The notes beneath the pieces are model-generated. The model ran no database searches and was not told the DNA's origin. It worked only from the letters and a program-made list of their open reading frames with translations. Below, piece by piece: positions 15,305-17,824 of a stretch of 17,824 nucleotides of DNA. Source of the DNA: an uncultured Bacteroidales bacterium (GTDB lineage Bacteria; Bacteroidota; Bacteroidia; Bacteroidales; UBA932); the NCBI GenBank assembly GCA_900546395.1, contig URDD01000054.1, positions 1-17,824 on the forward strand. Direction: 5' to 3'. Numbering within the stretch: the first letter of the stretch is position 1; each line of letters opens with the position of its first letter. Both the position numbers and the translations under genes were made by a program.

Positions 15305-16033
15305 ATGATAAATGTAAGGCTGCAGGAAGATAAGGAAAGGAATCTGGCATTTTACCTTGCAATGGAAGAGTATGTTGCCGGAAAATTTGCTTCCGGGGAT
15401 TACTTTTTTGTCTGGAGGACAGGTCCTTCCGTTATTTTCGGAAGGAACCAGCAGATGGAAGCAGAGGTGAATGTGCCGTATTGCCGCAGTAACGGTGTAC
15501 GGATTTTCAGGAGAAAAAGCGGCGGCGGATGTGTGTATTCCGACTGGGGCAATATAATGCACTCCTGTATAACTACTTCAGGTCTGGAGCCGGCATTTAC
15601 ATTCGAGTCATATATGCAGCGTCTGGCGTTGCTGCTCCAGCGTCTTGGACTGGACGCTTCTGTGAGCGGGAGGAATGATATAATGGCTGGCGGATATAAG
15701 GTTTCAGGCAATGCCTTTCACGTTTTGCCGCGCCGCTGCATCATTCACGGCACACTTCTCTATGATGTCAATATGGACGCTCTGTCGGAGGCTATAACTC
15801 CTCCGGCAGAGAAACTGGCACGCAAAGGAATAAGCTCTGTACGGCAGCGTGTTAAAAACCTGAAGTGTATGCTGGGGATAAGTATAGATGATCTTTCTGA
15901 CTTTCTTGTAAGCGAGCTGTGCGACAGGGAGGTGTTCCTCGACAGAGAGGATGAAAAGAAAATACATGAGCTTGCTTCAGCATATGAAGACGAGTCATTC
16001 ATAACTGGCAGAACAACACATAATAACCAATAA
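15305..16033 (+). CDS. lplA: Lipoate-protein ligase A-like enzyme, catalytic domain only
   Basis: The enzyme activates lipoate as lipoyl-AMP and transfers it to a lysine of carrier domains such as GcvH. The catalytic domain is complete: FGRNQQMEAEVN (45-56), the lipoate-binding loop RRKSGGGCVY (69-78), GRNDIMAGGYKVSGNA (122-137) with the catalytic lysine K132, and HGTLLYDVNMD (148-158), ending in the KGISSVRQRVKNL motif. The product is 242 residues against roughly 340 for E. coli LplA, and it ends where the C-terminal accessory domain would begin. Either this form works as the short ligases do, or it transfers lipoyl groups from an existing donor. Its stop is 4 nt before gcvT, and the operon makes GcvH the obvious acceptor. 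Confidence 0.87.
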   Translation: MINVRLQEDKERNLAFYLAMEEYVAGKFASGDYFFVWRTGPSVIFGRNQQMEAEVNVPYCRSNGVRIFRRKSGGGCVYSDWGNIMHSCITTSGLEPAFTFESYMQRLALLLQRLGLDASVSGRNDIMAGGYKVSGNAFHVLPRRCIIHGTLLYDVNMDALSEAITPPAEKLARKGISSVRQRVKNLKCMLGISIDDLSDFLVSELCDREVFLDREDEKKIHELASAYEDESFITGRTTHNNQ

Positions 16034-16037
16034 CATA

Positions 16038-17129
16038 ATGGATAAGATAACAAGTCTTTATTACAGCCACGTAAATCTTGGCGCACTGATGCAGCCTTTT
16101 GCAGGCTACAGTATGCCAATTCAGTACACAGGTATCATTGATGAGCACAAAGCTGTCCGTGAGCGGGTCGGCATGTTTGACGTTTCTCATATGGGAGAAT
16201 TTTTCATCAGCGGAAGTGATGCGGAAAATTTCGTCAATTACATTTTTTCAAACAATGTCAAGGATATGCCTGAGGGCAATGTCCTTTATGGAATGATGCT
16301 CAATGACGATGGGGGAGTAGTTGATGATCTTCTGGTTTACAGATTATGGGACGGAAGAGGATTCCTTATGGTAGTAAATGCGGCAAATATAGACAAGGAC
16401 TTTGCCTGGGTGGAGTCGCATTTGGACGGATTTGACGTCAAGGCTGAAAATATGTCAGATGCCTGGTCAGAGATTGCCCTGCAGGGGCCTGATGCGGAAA
16501 AAACATTGAAAAATCTGCTTGGAATTGATATGGCTGACCTGCAGTTCTATACATACAGGGATGAGCGATGGAACGGAAGTGACCTTATAATCAGCCGCAC
16601 AGGATATACGGGAGAAGACGGTTTTGAAATTTACGGGGGGCATGATGTTATATGCCGTATCTGGAAAATTTTCCTTGAAGCCGGAGTTACTCCTTGCGGA
16701 CTCGGCTGTCGCGATACATTGCGTTTTGAGGCAGGACTCCCTCTTTACGGACACGAGCTTTCTGATGATATCACTCCTTTGGAAGCCGGGCTCGGAATGT
16801 TTGTCAAGACAGACAAGGAAAACGATTTTGTAGGAAAGTCTGCCATTCTCCGTCAGAAAGAGACCGGCATTTCCCGTAAGATAGTAGGACTGGAACTTAA
16901 GGACAAATCCATACCTAGGGCAGGCTATTCCGTAACTTATGACGGTAAGCCTGTCGGATATGTTACTACAGGCTACAGGTCCATAAGCTTGGAAAAGAGC
17001 ATATGTATGGCTATGGTTCCTAAGGAACTTTCAGCTATAGGGACTGAACTTTCCGTCCAGGTGAGAAGCAAGTCTTTTGCAGGGACCGTATGCAAAAAAC
17101 GCTTTTATGAAGCAAAGTACAAGAAATAA
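16038..17129 (+). CDS. gcvT: Glycine cleavage system T protein (aminomethyltransferase)
   Basis: T protein takes the aminomethyl group from the lipoyl arm of GcvH, releases ammonia and makes 5,10-methylene-tetrahydrofolate. The 363 residues match the usual length. Signature parts are MQPFAGYSMPIQYTGIIDEH near the N-terminus, VGMFDVSHMGEF, GGVVDDLLVYRL with the conserved aspartate used in catalysis, LQGPDAE, SRTGYTGEDGFEIY and LRFEAGLPLYGHEL for folate binding, and the C-terminal beta-barrel domain with PVGYVTTGYRSISLEKSI. It is the second gene of the operon, 4 nt after lplA and 66 nt before gcvH. Confidence 0.96.
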   Translation: MDKITSLYYSHVNLGALMQPFAGYSMPIQYTGIIDEHKAVRERVGMFDVSHMGEFFISGSDAENFVNYIFSNNVKDMPEGNVLYGMMLNDDGGVVDDLLVYRLWDGRGFLMVVNAANIDKDFAWVESHLDGFDVKAENMSDAWSEIALQGPDAEKTLKNLLGIDMADLQFYTYRDERWNGSDLIISRTGYTGEDGFEIYGGHDVICRIWKIFLEAGVTPCGLGCRDTLRFEAGLPLYGHELSDDITPLEAGLGMFVKTDKENDFVGKSAILRQKETGISRKIVGLELKDKSIPRAGYSVTYDGKPVGYVTTGYRSISLEKSICMAMVPKELSAIGTELSVQVRSKSFAGTVCKKRFYEAKYKK

Positions 17130-17134
17130 CAATT

Positions 17135-17155
17135 CTGCCTTGAACTGCAGGGCAG
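17135..17155 (+). repeat. Intercistronic hairpin between gcvT and gcvH
   Basis: CTGCCTTG and CAGGGCAG form an 8-bp stem with one G-U pair and a 5-nt loop, 5 nt after the gcvT stop. There is no T run, so it is not a terminator; it may stabilise the upstream or downstream part of the mRNA. Confidence 0.5.
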
Positions 17156-17195
17156 ATCAATCATAACATTATAAACACATTAAAACCAATAAGAT

Positions 17196-17579
17196 ATGTC
17201 ACAGACAATTAAAGGGCTGTATTACAGCGAATCGCACGAGTGGGTAAAAGTAGATGGCGAAATAGCTGTCATAGGTATTACTGATTACGCCCAGAAGGCT
17301 TTGGGAAATGTAGTCTATGTAGATATGCCTCAGGAGGATGATGAGGTGAGCGCTGATGCTGATTTCGGTGCTGTAGAAAGTGTAAAGGCTGCAAGCGATC
17401 TTATTTGCCCTGTATCCGGTACTGTAGTTGAGGTGAACGGAGAACTGGAAGATACTCCTTCTCTTATAAATACGCAGCCGTATGAGGCATGGATAATAAA
17501 GGTCAGAATGTCAGATCTTGCAGAACTGGATGCTCTTATGGATGATGCAGCTTATGCAGAGTATTGTGATAAACTTTAA
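17196..17579 (+). CDS. gcvH: Glycine cleavage system H protein (lipoyl carrier)
   Basis: GcvH carries the lipoyl arm between P, T and L proteins of glycine cleavage. The 127-residue protein is complete and typical: YYSESHEWVKVDGEIAVIGI at the N-terminus, YAQKALGNVVYVDMP, and the lipoylation loop FGAVESVKAASDLICPVSG with acceptor lysine K64. The C-terminus IKVRMSDLAELDALMD is the usual helix. It sits 10 nt before gcvPA and shares the operon with lplA, whose product probably modifies K64. Confidence 0.96.
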   Translation: MSQTIKGLYYSESHEWVKVDGEIAVIGITDYAQKALGNVVYVDMPQEDDEVSADADFGAVESVKAASDLICPVSGTVVEVNGELEDTPSLINTQPYEAWIIKVRMSDLAELDALMDDAAYAEYCDKL

Positions 17580-17589
17580 AGATTGAGCT

Positions 17590-17824
17590 ATGTCTTTCCC
17601 TTATTTTCCTCATACAGAGGAGGATTTGAAGCAGATGCTGGAAAAGGCAGGAATGAAATCGATGGATGAACTTTATGCGGATGTTCCTGAGGAGTTCATC
17701 TTTAAAGGCGAGTTCAGCGTGCCTTCGGCAATGTCAGAGATGGAAGTCCTGGACTACTTCAGGCAGCTTGAGGGTATGAACAGCAGACTTTCGGTTTTCT
17801 GCGGAGCCGGAGCATATGACCATT
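17590..17824 (+). CDS. gcvPA: Glycine dehydrogenase (decarboxylating) subunit 1, N-terminal part
   Basis: The frame opens 10 nt after gcvH and runs off the window with 78 complete codons. The start YFPHTEEDLKQMLEKAGM, then MDELYADVPEEF, MSEMEVLDYFRQLEGMNSR and FCGAGAYDH is the pattern of GcvPA, the first subunit of the split P protein that decarboxylates glycine with pyridoxal phosphate. Single-chain GcvP proteins open with an RHIG-type motif instead, which is absent. A gcvPB gene is expected just beyond the edge. The frame contains no catalytic lysine because that lies in the second subunit. Confidence 0.9.
   Translation, partial: MSFPYFPHTEEDLKQMLEKAGMKSMDELYADVPEEFIFKGEFSVPSAMSEMEVLDYFRQLEGMNSRLSVFCGAGAYDH

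Overview
The window looks like a chromosomal segment of a gut-type Bacteroidales (Bacteroidota). Three kinds of evidence support this: promoters of the Bacteroidota type (TTTG about 20 nt before TAnnTTTG), AT-rich leaders mostly without Shine-Dalgarno sequences, and the gene families present (exported GH43 and GH95-like enzymes, an exported TlpA-like thioredoxin, a CTnDOT-style integrase, a secreted M16 peptidase). A split-type glycine dehydrogenase (GcvPA) points away from species with single-chain GcvP, but I cannot name the genus.

The left 5 kb is accessory DNA, all on the minus strand. It holds a GH43 enzyme cut by the window edge, a chimeric reading frame joining the first ~36 residues of a GNAT acetyltransferase to the C-terminal third of a GH95-like glycosidase, an exported thioredoxin-fold protein, and a small integrase module. 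The module consists of a tyrosine recombinase broken by one extra base, a RhuM-like small protein and a hairpin-rich 3' region.

From 4956 to 9259 a minus-strand operon runs from a clear promoter to a clear terminator: DUF2400/TIGR02757 protein, zeta-toxin-like P-loop kinase, TldD, TldE. The kinase overlaps tldD by 22 nt and tldD overlaps tldE by 1 nt. Methylglyoxal synthase (mgsA, minus) and a small ribbon-helix-helix-like protein (plus) follow as separate, divergent genes.

From 10338 to 15223 come a secreted two-domain M16 metallopeptidase (minus) with its terminator, a divergent LysR-type regulator, and a secreted alpha/beta-hydrolase esterase (minus) whose 3' end overlaps that of the LysR gene. 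The right end, from 15261, is a plus-strand glycine-cleavage operon: lplA-like lipoate ligase, gcvT, gcvH and the start of gcvPA. The ligase gene next to the lipoyl carrier GcvH suggests that scavenged lipoate is loaded on GcvH.

I see no clearly new multi-gene system. The most notable points are the GNAT-GH95 chimera, the single-base break in the integrase with its repeat-rich surroundings, and the coupling of a zeta-like kinase without antitoxin to the TldD/TldE protease. No tRNA, rRNA or CRISPR array was seen.
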